This document shows, one piece after another, positions 1 through 8,589 of a stretch of DNA of 29,643 bases. The notes beneath the pieces were generated by a model that was not told the origin of the DNA, searched no databases, and was given only the letters and a program-made list of their open reading frames with translations. Origin of the DNA: a virus; IMG/VR virus record IMGVR_UViG_3300026078_000072, positions 1-29,643 of that record; one strand, written 5' to 3'. The position numbers and the translations under genes are program-made. Each line of letters begins with the position of its first letter. Position 1 is the stretch's first letter.

Positions 1-1418
1 TCAATATTGGTTCCCGGAAACATTTTCTTGGCATAAGACAGCTTTTTTTCCGGTGCAAGCGGGTTCTTATCGGGATCATGACTGTGCGACATGACCACCA
101 AGTGACCGGCACCTTTACGACGTGCAGCATTTTGAACGGCAGAAACCAGTGCTGCGTGTCCACTTGTTGGTGGATTCATGCGCCCGAATGCAAAAACAAT
201 GGGATTATCACTTGGGTTCGCCTTGGTATTCAGATCGAAGTTGTGCTTGGAAAATTCGGCTCTGTCAACCAATTTTATCGGTGATCCATGACGATTTAAC
301 ACAAAACCTTCTGGTCCGGTTTTTTTATCATTAATTTTATGCTCAAACGGAGAATTCGAAGCCAGTGCCTTAATCACTGTCGTCTTGGCATTCTGTACCT
401 CTTTATGTAGTTTAAACAATGATCCAAGCGCATCAGCATCGCCAACTACTCGTTGCATCAAGGTGTCAAAGTGGTCTTTTTTCTGTTGTTTGTACCAGTC
501 GGTCTTAAGATTTTCCGTTCCCTTGATTTCCTGCTGCTTAAGAAAAACCAAATATCCTTCAACTGAAGGATCGCGATTTTCGCGAACTGAATGATTGACA
601 TATCGTTTTAAAGAATCTTCTTGTCCTGCAATCTTGGTATAGGCGTTTTCACCTTTACCCTTTTCCGACATTGACATTTCATGATTAAGTTCCGCAATCT
701 TTTTAAGATGACCGGCTAGTTTCTTCTGAAGTTGCGGCGTATAATCAATTTTTCCATGTATCTTGGGATCGATGATATGTACATCCGGGTCGTGTTTAAA
801 ATTTTCAAAATTTTCAATGGGAGAGGCCGACATATCATGAATATCGGTTCCGTCGTATTTGGTATGAAAAACAACACCCAATTTAGAACGGCGCACCAAC
901 TGTCCCATCGGAGAAGATTTTTCTACCTTGTAGGTAATTGTGTTTGGTGTAAATTCGAAATGTTTACCTTTTTCCTGTACGTCATTAGCAGAGTACATCA
1001 GATCACCTTGAAACACGCCGCGATGTGGAATGACTTTTGGTAGCAATTCCAGAGCCTGTTGAAGACGATGCGACAAATGCGGCGAGTGACCGTGATTTTT
1101 CTTAATATCTTCGGCAGAATAGTTGATCTTGGGTGTTTTATTGAAAACCGACTTGGTCCCCACGAAAAACTTACCGTTGACCGGATGACGACCGGCTATA
1201 ATCGAAGGCGAACCATCATATTTGGTGGAAATCTTCAGTCCGGTTTGCTTTCCGGAAAGATGTGAATGTAGGTCGTGTAGAATATCCAAAATAGAATGAG
1301 TACCAGAAGGACTTGAAGTTAGGGCCAAATCTTCCAGATGTTCAATATGATGTAGTTTGGACCCCGATTCAATCAGGAGTCCCCAGTATTCGTCTTCTTC
1401 AATTAGAAATGCGGTCAT
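1..1418 (-). CDS. Partial ligase-like nucleotidyltransferase fused to a nucleotidylyltransferase domain (DUF6267-like)
   Basis: The leftward reading frame starts at ATG 1418 and is open for 472 codons to the window edge, so the C-terminus is missing. The N-terminal part carries signatures of the DNA/RNA ligase nucleotidyltransferase superfamily: KYDGS at residues 66-70 (motif I, candidate nucleotide-accepting lysine K66), a FQGDLM stretch (motif III-like), and EGFVL followed by IKLVDR (motif IV/V-like). After about residue 410 there is FAFGRMNPPTSGH, which resembles the HxGH nucleotide-binding loop of NMN adenylyltransferase-type Rossmann enzymes. Long proteins of this kind, of unknown role, occur in environmental T4-like phages; I recall the label DUF6267. 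It lies 8 bases downstream of gene 41. A role in nucleic-acid end repair or NAD metabolism is only inference. Confidence 0.8.
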   Translation of the reverse strand, partial: MTAFLIEEDEYWGLLIESGSKLHHIEHLEDLALTSSPSGTHSILDILHDLHSHLSGKQTGLKISTKYDGSPSIIAGRHPVNGKFFVGTKSVFNKTPKINYSAEDIKKNHGHSPHLSHRLQQALELLPKVIPHRGVFQGDLMYSANDVQEKGKHFEFTPNTITYKVEKSSPMGQLVRRSKLGVVFHTKYDGTDIHDMSASPIENFENFKHDPDVHIIDPKIHGKIDYTPQLQKKLAGHLKKIAELNHEMSMSEKGKGENAYTKIAGQEDSLKRYVNHSVRENRDPSVEGYLVFLKQQEIKGTENLKTDWYKQQKKDHFDTLMQRVVGDADALGSLFKLHKEVQNAKTTVIKALASNSPFEHKINDKKTGPEGFVLNRHGSPIKLVDRAEFSKHNFDLNTKANPSDNPIVFAFGRMNPPTSGHAALVSAVQNAARRKGAGHLVVMSHSHDPDKNPLAPEKKLSYAKKMFPGTNI

Positions 1419-1426
1419 TCAAATAT

Positions 1427-2815
1427 TTATTTGAAACCATGAAACAGCGACTTGTCGAATTTTTGCTTGCTCAAAACCGGTTTATCGTCGTCCTGAGTAG
1501 GACCATTCACGATGTTTTCCTGGGCCGCTTGCTCCACGTTATAGAGGCGCATATGCTGGCGATCAAATCCAACAACAAACCGAACATCCATATGTGAATC
1601 GTTGTATCGATTCTTACCGGTTTGCTTCATAAGTAATTGATTCAGTTGTTCCAATTCTTCTGTGGACACCACCGCCAAAGTAAAATCGGCCGCCCATGCC
1701 GAGTTAAAAGAAGACGCCACACTGGTCAAATCAGGATCATTGGATGCATGACCACTTCGGTTTAGTTGTTGAGCAGTCCACAAAGAAGCATCGAATTCTT
1801 GAGCCAGAGAACGCAATTCTTCGGTTGCAAATTGCATGACCAAATGAAATTGATTCATGCTTACTGCACCTTTATAACGCACCGACCCGCAATTATTTAA
1901 TTGATCCACCACAATAATTCTGGGTGAAAAATTCTTCTTCAGACGTGCTTCCTGCAAGATGAAACGATAGTGATTGACATTAGATCCGGCAGTCGGAATT
2001 TCCCGAACAATCAAACGACCCTGCGTCTTTGCTCGCAACTTATTCATTTTCGCTTCGTAATTGTCCCAAGGGATATCTTGTAAGACGTTCATCGGGATAT
2101 CCAGAAGGTTAGCATCAATACGTTTGGAAACGTTTTCTTCGGATAGTTCTGCCGTCAGATACATCACATCATATCCAGCAAGCAACCAACTGGCCGTGAA
2201 ATGACACAGGATCATCGACTTTCCGACACCTGTACCACCTTGGACGATATTCAGGGTCTTTTTTTCGGCACCACCGTGGGTTACCTTATTTAACAGATCG
2301 ATATCAAACTTAATCTTTTCCTCTACTTTATGATAGTACTCGAAACGATCCTTGTAATCCTCGAAATATTCATGACCTACACGAGTATCAAAAGATACGG
2401 CGAGAGCATCTTGCATGATTTTAACGGCTGAATCCTTGGATGCATCTTTCTTTTCAATTAATGCGATACACTGGTATAGACCATTGTGGAACGCCCGATC
2501 TTTACAGAAACTTTCAGTGGTATCGAGCAGCCACTGCTTGTTGGTGTCTTCTCGTTTGATTCCTCCGATAAAAGAAGATACGTTTTCCCGGATGCTGTCG
2601 TTAATTCCACTTTTGTTGGAAAGATCGATGAATAAAGATTCAAGTGTTGGAGCAGTGTTATATTTGTTGTAGAAATCAGAAATGAGGTTCCAAGCAACTC
2701 GGTCCTTTGCATCTTCAAAGTATTCCTCTTTCAAAAACGGAAGAACTTTACGTGCGTACTCTTCATCAACAACCAAATTGTTGAGGATCATATTTTCGGT
2801 AAATTTTTCTGACAT
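1427..2815 (-). CDS. 41: Replicative DNA helicase, T4 gp41 / DnaB type
   Basis: This 462-residue protein is the ring-shaped 5'-3' helicase that unwinds DNA ahead of the leading-strand polymerase and works with the primase. A RecA-like ATPase core is visible: Walker A GGTGVGKS at residues 193-200 and Walker B IIVVDQL near 300-306, with a helical N-terminal domain before them. Its length is close to T4 gp41 (about 475). The ATG at 2815 is preferred to the TTG one codon earlier because it overlaps the stop of the upstream small gene as TGATG, a translational-coupling arrangement. Position after uvsX matches the T4 order uvsX-40-41. No primase (gp61) gene is seen in the window. Confidence 0.96.
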   Translation of the reverse strand: MSEKFTENMILNNLVVDEEYARKVLPFLKEEYFEDAKDRVAWNLISDFYNKYNTAPTLESLFIDLSNKSGINDSIRENVSSFIGGIKREDTNKQWLLDTTESFCKDRAFHNGLYQCIALIEKKDASKDSAVKIMQDALAVSFDTRVGHEYFEDYKDRFEYYHKVEEKIKFDIDLLNKVTHGGAEKKTLNIVQGGTGVGKSMILCHFTASWLLAGYDVMYLTAELSEENVSKRIDANLLDIPMNVLQDIPWDNYEAKMNKLRAKTQGRLIVREIPTAGSNVNHYRFILQEARLKKNFSPRIIVVDQLNNCGSVRYKGAVSMNQFHLVMQFATEELRSLAQEFDASLWTAQQLNRSGHASNDPDLTSVASSFNSAWAADFTLAVVSTEELEQLNQLLMKQTGKNRYNDSHMDVRFVVGFDRQHMRLYNVEQAAQENIVNGPTQDDDKPVLSKQKFDKSLFHGFK

Positions 2816-3009
2816 CAATAATCCGAAGGTCCATATCCCGCTGCTTCAAATGATTCGGAAACGGCAATTCGCATCAGGCGATGTAACTCGCCTTTAATTT
2901 CCATCAAAATAGCCTTGGGTTGGTGCGTATTAATTCCCCAATCCTCATTCATATCATGAACGTACTTAAGCATTTGAGTCAAGTAGGCTTCTGGACTATG
3001 CACTTTCAC
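2815..3009 (-). CDS. Small hypothetical protein between uvsX and 41
   Basis: The frame gives a 64-residue protein from GTG 3009. A second in-frame GTG at 3003 is better spaced from the G-rich run just before it and may be the real start. It overlaps the end of uvsX by 14 bases and its TGA overlaps the ATG of gene 41, so it sits inside a tightly coupled operon. In T4 this place is taken by gene 40 (a head-vertex assembly chaperone), but this product is about half that size and I see no similarity by eye. The sequence is predicted helical, without cysteine pairs or membrane segments. Function unknown. Confidence 0.7.
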   Translation of the reverse strand: MKVHSPEAYLTQMLKYVHDMNEDWGINTHQPKAILMEIKGELHRLMRIAVSESFEAAGYGPSDY

Positions 3010-3994
3010 CCCCCAGTGAAAATTCTTTTTTCACCGCTTCTTCCAGTCGTTCCATGATTTCCTTCGTGAAATAACGTTCCGCATTGGCATAGATATGTTT
3101 TTCATAATGTTTGGAACCATCCGGAAACTCATATTGTGTCGAAAGTTTTTTGAGAATTCCATGCTTCTCAGCAATAGGTAGCAAACCATAATAACGATGG
3201 AGGCCCCGACCAAAATCAAGTAGGGTTTCAACCGATTGTATTTCCTTTGAAAGACGGCTTTTAAACGTCTTGGCTGTGATAACCGATCCAACAACATCTT
3301 CTTTATCTTTATGCTGAGCCTTCGTCAAAGTGATAATCGTTGAGCAGTTAAACTTAGCACCTCCACCGCCTGAAACTACCTTGGCTTTTGCTTCCATCGG
3401 ATCGTATACGTGATTCGTAATAATCATGGGTACCTGATTATATCCCAACAGAAACATAACAGTACGAAACAACGAGCGAATGACTTGCTGTTTGGTCATA
3501 TCGCGAACGTTTTTTCCTGCCGCAGCATCCTCCAATTCCTTGATGCTTGGCATATTACCAAGAGAATCCAACACAATCATTAAAGGACGACGACCCTTCA
3601 GGTCTTTATAACCCTTCAGAACATTCAAAAGCTTTGTTTGACAATCCTGGATCGTCTCGGGATATTGAATGAAGAAACGTGCCGGATCGATATCTCGCTT
3701 GGCAACCATATGCTTATCCAGCGCGAATTCTGTGTCGAGCCAGTACAGTTCACCGTCGCCGGTTTTTTCCATCCAGGAACGCGCTATTCCCATTGTGAGA
3801 TAGGTTTTTCCAGTGGAAAATTCCCCGGCAAACATGGTAGCCCGGTTATCAGAAATTCCTCCATACATCGTCGCGGAAATCAGCGCATTCAATGCATAAG
3901 AACCGGTATCAACAAATCCACCGGCTGGAATATCCGATTCGTCAAAATCCTTATCAATACCCTTAACTACGTTTAAAATGGATTCGGTTTTCAA
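2996..3994 (-). CDS. uvsX: UvsX, RecA-like recombinase
   Basis: This protein of 332 residues forms filaments on single-stranded DNA and catalyses strand invasion for recombination-dependent replication; UvsY (9974-10408) is its loader. Visible marks are Walker A GEFSTGKT at 57-64, a Walker B-type LMIVLDSLG near 138-146, and a glycine-rich VSGGGGAKF segment in the region of the DNA-binding loop. It is shorter than T4 UvsX (391), mostly at the C-terminus. The start is TTG at 3994: no in-frame ATG precedes the conserved core, and the TTG overlaps the upstream stop as TTGA. It lies upstream of gene 41 in the same leftward operon. Confidence 0.96.
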   Translation of the reverse strand: MKTESILNVVKGIDKDFDESDIPAGGFVDTGSYALNALISATMYGGISDNRATMFAGEFSTGKTYLTMGIARSWMEKTGDGELYWLDTEFALDKHMVAKRDIDPARFFIQYPETIQDCQTKLLNVLKGYKDLKGRRPLMIVLDSLGNMPSIKELEDAAAGKNVRDMTKQQVIRSLFRTVMFLLGYNQVPMIITNHVYDPMEAKAKVVSGGGGAKFNCSTIITLTKAQHKDKEDVVGSVITAKTFKSRLSKEIQSVETLLDFGRGLHRYYGLLPIAEKHGILKKLSTQYEFPDGSKHYEKHIYANAERYFTKEIMERLEEAVKKEFSLGGESA

Positions 3995-4239
3995 TTAGTA
4001 AACTCCTTAAGTTTTCTTTCAAATTCTTCGATTTTGGCCACACGATTCGGCCAGTAAATGTAATCTTTTTCAGGGTTTTTCTTGAGATTATCAAAAAGAG
4101 GTTGGATGTAGGCCAAAATTTCTTTAAGACGAACTCGAATTACATCGTTTGCATCTTGCACCGGTTCCGGTTTTAAATCGGTTTTGTCATGAAACGAAAA
4201 GCCAAAATCATTATTTCCAAGGTCAACGTCGCTAGCCAT
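3991..4239 (-). CDS. Conserved-looking small acidic protein upstream of uvsX
   Basis: An 82-residue protein starting at ATG 4239; the TTG codon directly before it is unlikely to be used. The N-terminal half is acidic and low in structure. The C-terminal half is helical and contains DYIYWPNR, a pattern I recall from small proteins next to uvsX in other T4-like phages. Its stop overlaps the TTG start of uvsX by one base step (TTGA), so translation is probably coupled. Its role is unknown; a partner for the recombination machinery is only a guess from position. Confidence 0.75.
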   Translation of the reverse strand: MASDVDLGNNDFGFSFHDKTDLKPEPVQDANDVIRVRLKEILAYIQPLFDNLKKNPEKDYIYWPNRVAKIEEFERKLKEFTN

Positions 4240-4357
4240 CAATCACCATTATCTTTCCGCAATTCGCGCAGTATCCATATGTTTTAGTGTAAATGCAAAG
4301 CTTATGTTTGCAATTCCGCGAATATCCCCCTAATCGAATCCTGTGAATGATCCACAA
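4232..4357 (-). CDS. Possible small zinc-ribbon protein overlapping the end of gene 43
   Basis: A leftward frame ends at 4232 and encodes a C-terminal segment with C-x2-H, a further Cys, then YCANCGKI, a typical zinc-ribbon knuckle. It runs past the stop of gene 43 (4302) and overlaps the start of the next gene by 8 bases, filling an otherwise empty gap of about 60 bases. There is no ATG close to the motif. TTG at 4357 would give 41 residues; a TTG at 4432 would give 66. The Cys-rich tail looks selected, but start and expression are uncertain. Confidence 0.4.
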   Translation of the reverse strand: MWIIHRIRLGGYSRNCKHKLCIYTKTYGYCANCGKIMVIDG

Positions 4358-6773
4358 AAGTCCATCGAATTGCTTCAAGAATAGATTCAATTGGTTTTTG
4401 AAATACCTTTTCAAACTGGCGTTCCTTATCAATATACTCCATCAATCCAAATTCTTCGGGAAGTTCATCCGAAGCAGCAATCACAGTCTGATGGATGATA
4501 TTCGGCATTTTCAAATATGAGTAACGAATTTTATCCCCGTCATTAATATGCGGATACTTATTTTCCAATCCATATTTTTGCAGCAAATAATTGTAAATCA
4601 AACAACCCTTAACATGCATCGGAGTAGCCGAAATATAAATTGTACTCGGATGATGATATTTTGTCAATCCTTTCACTGACGAAGGAGAGGCGATTTCATT
4701 AAATGGTAATGATAGAAATTCCTGTTTATAGGCTGCACATGCATCCTGCACAGTTTTCTCATCCGTATTCATGATCTGAAATAGGGTCTGTTTAATCTTC
4801 GCACGCACCGCAAGCGGCGTTGATGATCGAACCGCCTCGATGCCCTTCATTTTAATTTTAGGCGGGTCCTGATACATTCCTTCGTCATCAATGACATTCA
4901 TGATGTACATCTTGGCCGCGCGCCAAATGGCCTTATCCGCGATTACCTCGCGATTGAATTTAAATTTTTGCGCAACCGCATTAATACCAGTGCTAAATTC
5001 AGTGCACCACGTCCCCGTAAGAGGAAGTATCTTCTCTTTAAAGATTTTGTCGATGGTTGAAACAATCTTTGTTCTGTCGCTGCCATCAAGGCCGAGTTTA
5101 GTGACAAGTGCATCAAGTGTAAGATGGATCGAGTCAGTATCGATTGCCACCACGTAATCGACGTTATCGGTACTAAGCGCATTGTTCATCCACCTGTTGA
5201 TTTTGTGTTCAATAAAACGAATCAGATACTGTCCCGTGGACGTAACGGATTCTGCCATATCCTCATCATAAAAACGGAAGTATTCGTTCGCCATTGCGCC
5301 GTATCCCCCGTTAAGTAGGATTTTCTGCGCATTTTGGTAATTGTCAAGTTTGGCAATGAGATATTCGTCGTTATTTTTCTTGGCTTCCTTTAGCTTGACT
5401 TTGGCTTCTGCTCTTTGTGTAAAAAGTTTTTCCATCAAGGCAGGAAAGAAACCTTGATTCTTTCGATCATAATAAACAGTGGGCGTTAAAACCACATTCT
5501 TTTCTTGTGCAAGTTTTGCAATATCTTCTGGTATTCCTTTCAACAAATCATGAACTTCCGTCTTATGATAAGAAATGATTTTCTCGGGTGAAATGTTGCA
5601 ACCCATGATGATGTGCGGGTACATCGACACCAAATCAATAGTGACAACCCATTTATGAAATCCAGCCTGTGGCTCTTTCACAAAACCACCTGCAATACGA
5701 CGAGTAGGTTCGTTTTTACTGGGCTGCGGAACCACCATCTTACGATCCAACAAGTAGTTGGTGATCATAATATCCCATGGTTTCACGGTCCCAAATACGT
5801 CGTTGTAGTTCACTTTGGCGTTGTATGCCATCTGAACTGCCTGACCGATGTAATTTAGTTTCTTGTTGATTTTATCGACCAGAACGCAATCGTAAATGTT
5901 GTAATCAATGTAGAGATCATGATCGCTCTCATAAAGATCATTGAGCGTACCATGTTCTGAGTAATCAATTTTTTCTTCTCCTATTTCAACCTTTGCGATG
6001 TGATTGAGAGAATAAGATTCTTCGTTTCCTAGTTTGAATTTCTTATAAAGCGGAAGGTAATCAATGATTGATACACCTCGAATATGATATTGATAATACT
6101 TGTCTTTGTTTGTTTCGACTTCCTGTTCCCAGACACTGCGGAATGGAGATAAACGTTTGATAGCACTAACACCCAGCAGGTTTCCAATCCGATTTATGAG
6201 ATAAGGAATGTCAAATTTTTCGATGTTCCAACCAGTGACAATGTCGGGGTCGAGTTTCTTCCATGTGTCTATAAAAGCCTCCAACATGGAAGTCTCATTT
6301 CGACACTGAATGTAGTTCGCCTTGGATTCCTTGTTTCTGTAAGGTTTTAAACCCAGAACAAACACCTTCCCGCCGCGAGTCATGGTGATTGCTGAGATAG
6401 GCCATTCAGCCTTCTTCGTGTCCGGGAATCCCTTTGTGGCTATTACTTCGATATCAACTGTAACCACTGAAATGAGAGAGGGATCGAATTCGACTACTCC
6501 TGGAAATTCATCGTTGATATACTGATAGACAAAATCTTGATTTCCAAAAACCTCATGATTCAATGCATATTTCTTGGCTGTATCAACATTTTTAAAATGA
6601 AGTTTTTCAAGACATTCACCATCCAGTGTATGCCAGTCTTCCGGACTCTTTCCTTTGATGAATAGATAAGGTTTGTAATCTAGCTCATCCTGAAATCGTT
6701 CGCCTTTTGCATATCCTCTACAAAATATTTTATCTTTTGATAGATAAACATTTGTGTAAAAATAATCGTTCAT
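4302..6773 (-). CDS. 43: Family B DNA polymerase, T4 gp43
   Basis: This 823-residue protein is the replicative DNA polymerase with 3'-5' proofreading. The exonuclease motif I is VTVDIEV near 105-110 (catalytic Asp and Glu), followed by the Exo II-type GWNIEKFDIPYL. Polymerase motif A is DLVSMYPHI, motif B is the KILLNGGYGA region, and motif C is IDTDSI with the catalytic aspartates. T4 gp43 has 898 residues, so this one is compact. The ATG at 6773 overlaps the stop of the preceding small gene (ATGA). It works with the gp45 clamp, loaded by gp44/gp62, whose genes lie about 20 kb away on the other strand. Confidence 0.98.
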   Translation of the reverse strand: MNDYFYTNVYLSKDKIFCRGYAKGERFQDELDYKPYLFIKGKSPEDWHTLDGECLEKLHFKNVDTAKKYALNHEVFGNQDFVYQYINDEFPGVVEFDPSLISVVTVDIEVIATKGFPDTKKAEWPISAITMTRGGKVFVLGLKPYRNKESKANYIQCRNETSMLEAFIDTWKKLDPDIVTGWNIEKFDIPYLINRIGNLLGVSAIKRLSPFRSVWEQEVETNKDKYYQYHIRGVSIIDYLPLYKKFKLGNEESYSLNHIAKVEIGEEKIDYSEHGTLNDLYESDHDLYIDYNIYDCVLVDKINKKLNYIGQAVQMAYNAKVNYNDVFGTVKPWDIMITNYLLDRKMVVPQPSKNEPTRRIAGGFVKEPQAGFHKWVVTIDLVSMYPHIIMGCNISPEKIISYHKTEVHDLLKGIPEDIAKLAQEKNVVLTPTVYYDRKNQGFFPALMEKLFTQRAEAKVKLKEAKKNNDEYLIAKLDNYQNAQKILLNGGYGAMANEYFRFYDEDMAESVTSTGQYLIRFIEHKINRWMNNALSTDNVDYVVAIDTDSIHLTLDALVTKLGLDGSDRTKIVSTIDKIFKEKILPLTGTWCTEFSTGINAVAQKFKFNREVIADKAIWRAAKMYIMNVIDDEGMYQDPPKIKMKGIEAVRSSTPLAVRAKIKQTLFQIMNTDEKTVQDACAAYKQEFLSLPFNEIASPSSVKGLTKYHHPSTIYISATPMHVKGCLIYNYLLQKYGLENKYPHINDGDKIRYSYLKMPNIIHQTVIAASDELPEEFGLMEYIDKERQFEKVFQKPIESILEAIRWTFVDHSQDSIRGIFAELQT

Positions 6774-6955
6774 TTATTTTCCAAATTTTTTATGTCTATT
6801 AATTCATCATAAGATGAAACCTTCACTGGATTCCAGTTAATGCATCCTGATCCTAACCAAGGACCGATTTTTAGACAAGTACATTTTTCCTTCATGGAAC
6901 ATGTCCCATAAAAGTTTTTAATATATTCAGCCAATTGGCCGTTTTGCTGGCGCAT
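6770..6955 (-). CDS. Small cysteine-rich protein upstream of gene 43
   Basis: A 61-residue protein from ATG 6955; a GTG at 6976 would add seven residues. The centre has a run of cysteines (GTCSMKEKCTCLKIG followed by GSGCINW) that could bind a metal ion. It overlaps the end of the GIY-YIG gene by 29 bases and its stop overlaps the ATG of gene 43, so it belongs to the same leftward transcript. I do not recognise a family. Coupling to polymerase translation is the only functional hint. Confidence 0.65.
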   Translation of the reverse strand: MRQQNGQLAEYIKNFYGTCSMKEKCTCLKIGPWLGSGCINWNPVKVSSYDELIDIKNLENK

Positions 6956-7382
6956 AATTCTGTTCCAACCATTCACCCATCTTCTTCTCAGGTTTGGAAT
7001 TTATCTCAGCGAGTTTAGTAGAGAGACGTTTCTGTGCTTCCTTACCTTTCTTCTTATCCCACTTAATCACCGTAAATTCAATAGCTTCATTGACGCCATT
7101 ACTTATTGCGTACTCGATGAATAAAGAGATTTTTTGGGAATGTGGATACCACTCGCCTCGATGCTTATACCGCTTCAGAAATTTATGGACATTCTTTTCC
7201 ATTTGAGGGGAACCTTTGGTGGTTCCAATCAAAGATAGTTTCCTTGGATTTCCAGTTTGTAGTTCCTTCAGTCTTGCTTCAGGATTTACTGAATACCCAA
7301 TCTTAACCATCAAATCATCTGTTATAAAGTATATCATATCATTATCCCATAGATAACCCAACCCCGCTGCCCTACCTACCAT
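6927..7382 (-). CDS. GIY-YIG-like nuclease, T5orf172/MUG113 type
   Basis: A 151-residue protein with a GIY-YIG-like core in its first 90 residues: MIYFITDDLMVKIGYS, then an arginine-containing helix (NPEARLKELQTGN), and further on HRGEWYPHS. This layout is the T5orf172 (MUG113) branch of GIY-YIG nucleases, common in phages as stand-alone or homing-type endonucleases. The C-terminal 50 residues are lysine-rich and may contact DNA. ATG 7382 has a weak AGGAC ten bases upstream; ATG 7337, at the domain start, is an alternative. The gene borders a 544-base gene-poor stretch, which fits a mobile or former mobile endonuclease unit. Confidence 0.85.
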   Translation of the reverse strand: MVGRAAGLGYLWDNDMIYFITDDLMVKIGYSVNPEARLKELQTGNPRKLSLIGTTKGSPQMEKNVHKFLKRYKHRGEWYPHSQKISLFIEYAISNGVNEAIEFTVIKWDKKKGKEAQKRLSTKLAEINSKPEKKMGEWLEQNYAPAKRPIG

Positions 7383-7926
7383 CCATCTGACTGTGTCCTG
7401 TTAGACAAGGATGATAAAAGTATATCAGAGTTTTTAAGGCAGATACATGATTGTTTATTTGATATCTAAGAATTGAAGAAAAGGGAACCATCAATCCTTA
7501 AAGATCAAGAAATCCAGACTGTGAGTGAAAGAATCAGTTTTTTGATAAAACCTATCTTTCTATCGGTTCACCAAGCCGCCTACCTCCTGAAGGAAACTAC
7601 TCCAGGCATCTTTTTAAAAGATTTAAGAATTAGGATGACTTTTCCTATATTCTTAAAGGATATGCTTTGGTCTGGTTATTCTCCCCTAGTATCATCGGGG
7701 TAGAGGCAGGGGGTTGCTCCTTACGCCTACTTGCTTGCTTTAGGAGGTTATAACTGCCCAATCTTTACCTGTGATAACTTATGTGACAAATGGAAAGTCA
7801 AACTCAATAGAGATTATTCCCTGGAATGATTCTTTCCCGATAAAATATGACAACAATATTCAGCCATACATCCGTCACTTTGCCTCAAAATCTACAAGCA
7901 GAAATCCCGCCTCAAGATTAAGTTCA
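7383..7926. other. Gene-poor gap of 544 bases, possible relic of a mobile element
   Basis: No convincing intact gene is present on either strand in a genome that is otherwise packed. A rightward frame from TTG 7473 runs to TAG 7701-7703, and after that single stop the same frame continues to a TGA at about 7828. The continuation includes NCPIFTCDNLCDKWK, a cluster of three cysteines. A short inverted repeat, CCCC (about 7683-7686) with GGGG (about 7697-7700), lies just before the stop, followed by G-rich sequence. A weak leftward promoter (TATACT near 7420) may serve the nuclease gene. It could be a decayed endonuclease or insertion element, or an unrecognised RNA; I cannot decide. Confidence 0.4.
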
Positions 7927-8415
7927 TCAAAGCAACTTTCTTACTTCCTCGATTACTCTATTTACAACCGTGGTTGCCCACGGGAATAACAGGTGTGTAT
8001 AACCTGTTTTAATTTCAATGTCAAATCCTGAATTTAGTCCAGCCGAAGAAAGTGCATCGGCATTGCTATAAAATAGGATGGAACGTTTTGTGTGTTTATG
8101 TTCAATTCGATGATTATTTTGACCAGCAAGCTGGGATTCAGCTATTGCAATCAACGTGTCCACATCGTATGTCTCTTGGAGAAGAGTGGTCGTCGTATTT
8201 CCCAGTGAATATCCAACCAAAACAATTTTATATCCGAGCTTGCGAAAGTTCTGGATATCTTTGGCTGCTGGATCAAAATCTACATAGCGATAGACCTTGG
8301 TGATAACACGAGGTGACAAGGATGCGACTTTGCGCGCCATCACTGGGATACCCATCGAAAAGAGGTATCCGCCTTGCCCCATAAAAAATAAAACTAAAAC
8401 TTTCTTTTCACTCAT
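7927..8415 (-). CDS. Small alpha/beta-hydrolase-like (lipase/esterase-like) protein
   Basis: A 162-residue protein from ATG 8415. It opens with a beta strand and glycine-rich turn (LVLFFMGQGGYLFSMG), and has VLVGYSLGN at about 66-73, the nucleophile elbow G-x-S-x-G with candidate Ser70. D100 or a later Asp and a histidine near the C-terminus (GYTHLLFPW) could complete a triad. It is much shorter than typical lipases (250 or more residues), so it is a minimal fold. The substrate is unknown; nothing suggests secretion. It directly follows the small gene at 8416 on the same leftward transcript. Confidence 0.7.
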   Translation of the reverse strand: MSEKKVLVLFFMGQGGYLFSMGIPVMARKVASLSPRVITKVYRYVDFDPAAKDIQNFRKLGYKIVLVGYSLGNTTTTLLQETYDVDTLIAIAESQLAGQNNHRIEHKHTKRSILFYSNADALSSAGLNSGFDIEIKTGYTHLLFPWATTVVNRVIEEVRKLL

Positions 8416-8589
8416 TTAATTCTCAAAAAATTTATAGGACCAGCCCTTTTGATTACAGTAGTTAACTGCTTTATTTACCGTCCAACCGGACATGTATTTA
8501 ATGATCGGTGCACATATTACCAAAATATTTCGTTCGACGGTGGCACCCGCAGTAAAATGCGGTGCTTCAATCCGAATCAAATGTATCAT
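8416..8589 (-). CDS. Short conserved-looking phage protein (57 residues)
   Basis: The frame starts at ATG 8589, with GGAAG five bases upstream, and stops immediately before the hydrolase ATG. The product has an N-terminal RIEAPHFTAG, then ICAPIIKYMSGW and YCNQKGWSYK. This order (APHF-AG, AP-I-KYM-GW, KGW) matches a short protein family I have seen repeatedly in phage accessory regions, always without known function. It is too short for routine ORF finding. Its start lies inside the preceding small membrane-protein frame, suggesting coupled translation. Function unknown. Confidence 0.75.
   Translation of the reverse strand: MIHLIRIEAPHFTAGATVERNILVICAPIIKYMSGWTVNKAVNYCNQKGWSYKFFEN

Noticed and set aside
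4891-5157. Rightward frame of 88 codons inside gene 43
   Set aside because: Complement shadow of the conserved polymerase sequence, without its own start signals.
7473-7703. A rightward gene of 76 codons starting with TTG
   Set aside because: No ribosome-binding site, poor amino-acid composition and no recognisable pattern; it is listed only as part of the gap.
7771-7989. A rightward 72-codon frame starting with GTG
   Set aside because: It runs into the opposite-strand hydrolase gene, has no ribosome-binding site and no family pattern.
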